NCBI RefSeq assembly: GCF_938039215.1
Contig: NZ_CALHVI010000041.1
Span: 1-48,077, forward strand
Length of the DNA: 48,077 bases
Direction of reading: 5' to 3'
Source: an uncultured Porphyromonas sp.
Lineage (GTDB): Bacteria; Bacteroidota; Bacteroidia; Bacteroidales; Porphyromonadaceae
Shown: piece after piece, positions 48,001 to 48,077 of the stretch
Numbering within the stretch: the first letter of the stretch is position 1
Layout of the letters: each line of letters opens with the position of its first letter
Position numbers and translations under genes: made by a program
The notes under the pieces: model-generated
The model's database searches: none
The model's input: the letters and a program-made list of their open reading frames with translations, nothing else
What the model was told of the DNA's origin: nothing

Positions 48001-48077
48001 AAAACCCACTGTGGGTCGTCCTTGCGACCCACGGTAGGTCGGTCGACCGACCCACAGTAGGTTTTTTCGGCGACCTA
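48001..48077. repeat. three-way-junction intergenic repeat, copy D (cut by window end)
   Basis: The 65-nt core is complete (48001-48065): hairpin 1 GTGGGTCG/CGACCCAC (48011-48018 with 48025-48032, loop tccttg), hairpin 2 (48034-48041 with 48048-48055, loop gtcgac) and outer stem 48001-48009 with 48057-48065. The 5-nt spacer and 7 nt of the fourth module follow before the window ends. The orientation is as in A and B. Confidence 0.92.

Noticed and set aside
23530..48077. CRISPR-like array
   Set aside because: The repeats are internally palindromic with 5-6-nt variable pieces, not 25-40-nt spacers. The four copies are kilobases apart, and no cas genes are present.
1..48077. Insertion sequence, integrase or prophage
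   Set aside because: No transposase, recombinase or phage structural gene is visible in any frame, despite island-like stretches.

Overview
The window looks like a chromosomal segment of a Bacteroidota bacterium, most probably Porphyromonas or a close relative. The reasons are a SusC/SusD outer-membrane pair, several lipoproteins with Bacteroidota-style lipoboxes, promoters of the form TAnnTTTG with an upstream TTG, little sign of Shine-Dalgarno sequences, a zinc-free type L36, and the clusters frdCAB and DUF177-rpmF-fabH-era-der. The genus is an inference; the phylum is well supported. Most genes lie on the minus strand.

Layout. 1-3.6 kb: an accessory island with a large LRR-Roc-COR-TIR protein (cut at the window edge) and a small membrane protein 4 nt behind it; a decayed ORF follows. 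4.3-7.7 kb: quinol:fumarate reductase frdCAB. 8.1-12.3 kb: DUF177 gene and rpmF, then fabH, era and der. 12.7-13.7 kb: ilvE on the plus strand, ending at a shared bidirectional terminator. 13.8-20.9 kb: a SusC-SusD-zincin lipoprotein-DUF4302 lipoprotein operon. 21.1-24.7 kb: rpmE (type B), a decayed ORF, an RclA-type flavoprotein and a lipocalin-like lipoprotein. 25.0-33.5 kb: the distal spc/alpha ribosomal block from rpsH to rplQ, with secY, map, infA, rpmJ and rpoA; it starts at rpsH with its own promoter, so it is detached from the usual rplN-rplX-rplE-rpsN genes. 33.7-38.6 kb: a DUF2335 pair, an outer-membrane barrel protein, a PgpH-like HD phosphohydrolase with shikimate kinase, and tRNA-Arg. 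38.7-42.2 kb: a 44-residue peptide gene and two paralogous lipoproteins that share an upstream motif. 42.7-48 kb: tRNA-Gly, tRNA-Tyr, ribH, a TPR protein, another barrel protein, a DEAD-box helicase and a SIS-domain sugar-phosphate isomerase.

The most striking unexplained structure is a dispersed intergenic repeat present four times (23530-23622, 35322-35413, 44361-44452, 48001-48077, the last cut by the window end). Each copy has a 65-nt core with the same geometry: an outer stem closing two 8-bp hairpins with 6-nt loops of variable sequence, one unpaired base at each junction strand, plus a fourth palindromic module 5 nt away. Stem positions covary or wobble while the loops vary freely, which suggests a selected or mobilised three-way-junction fold. 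The second accessory candidate is the TIR-Roco/membrane protein pair, which has the look of a defence module with an enzymatic and a membrane arm.
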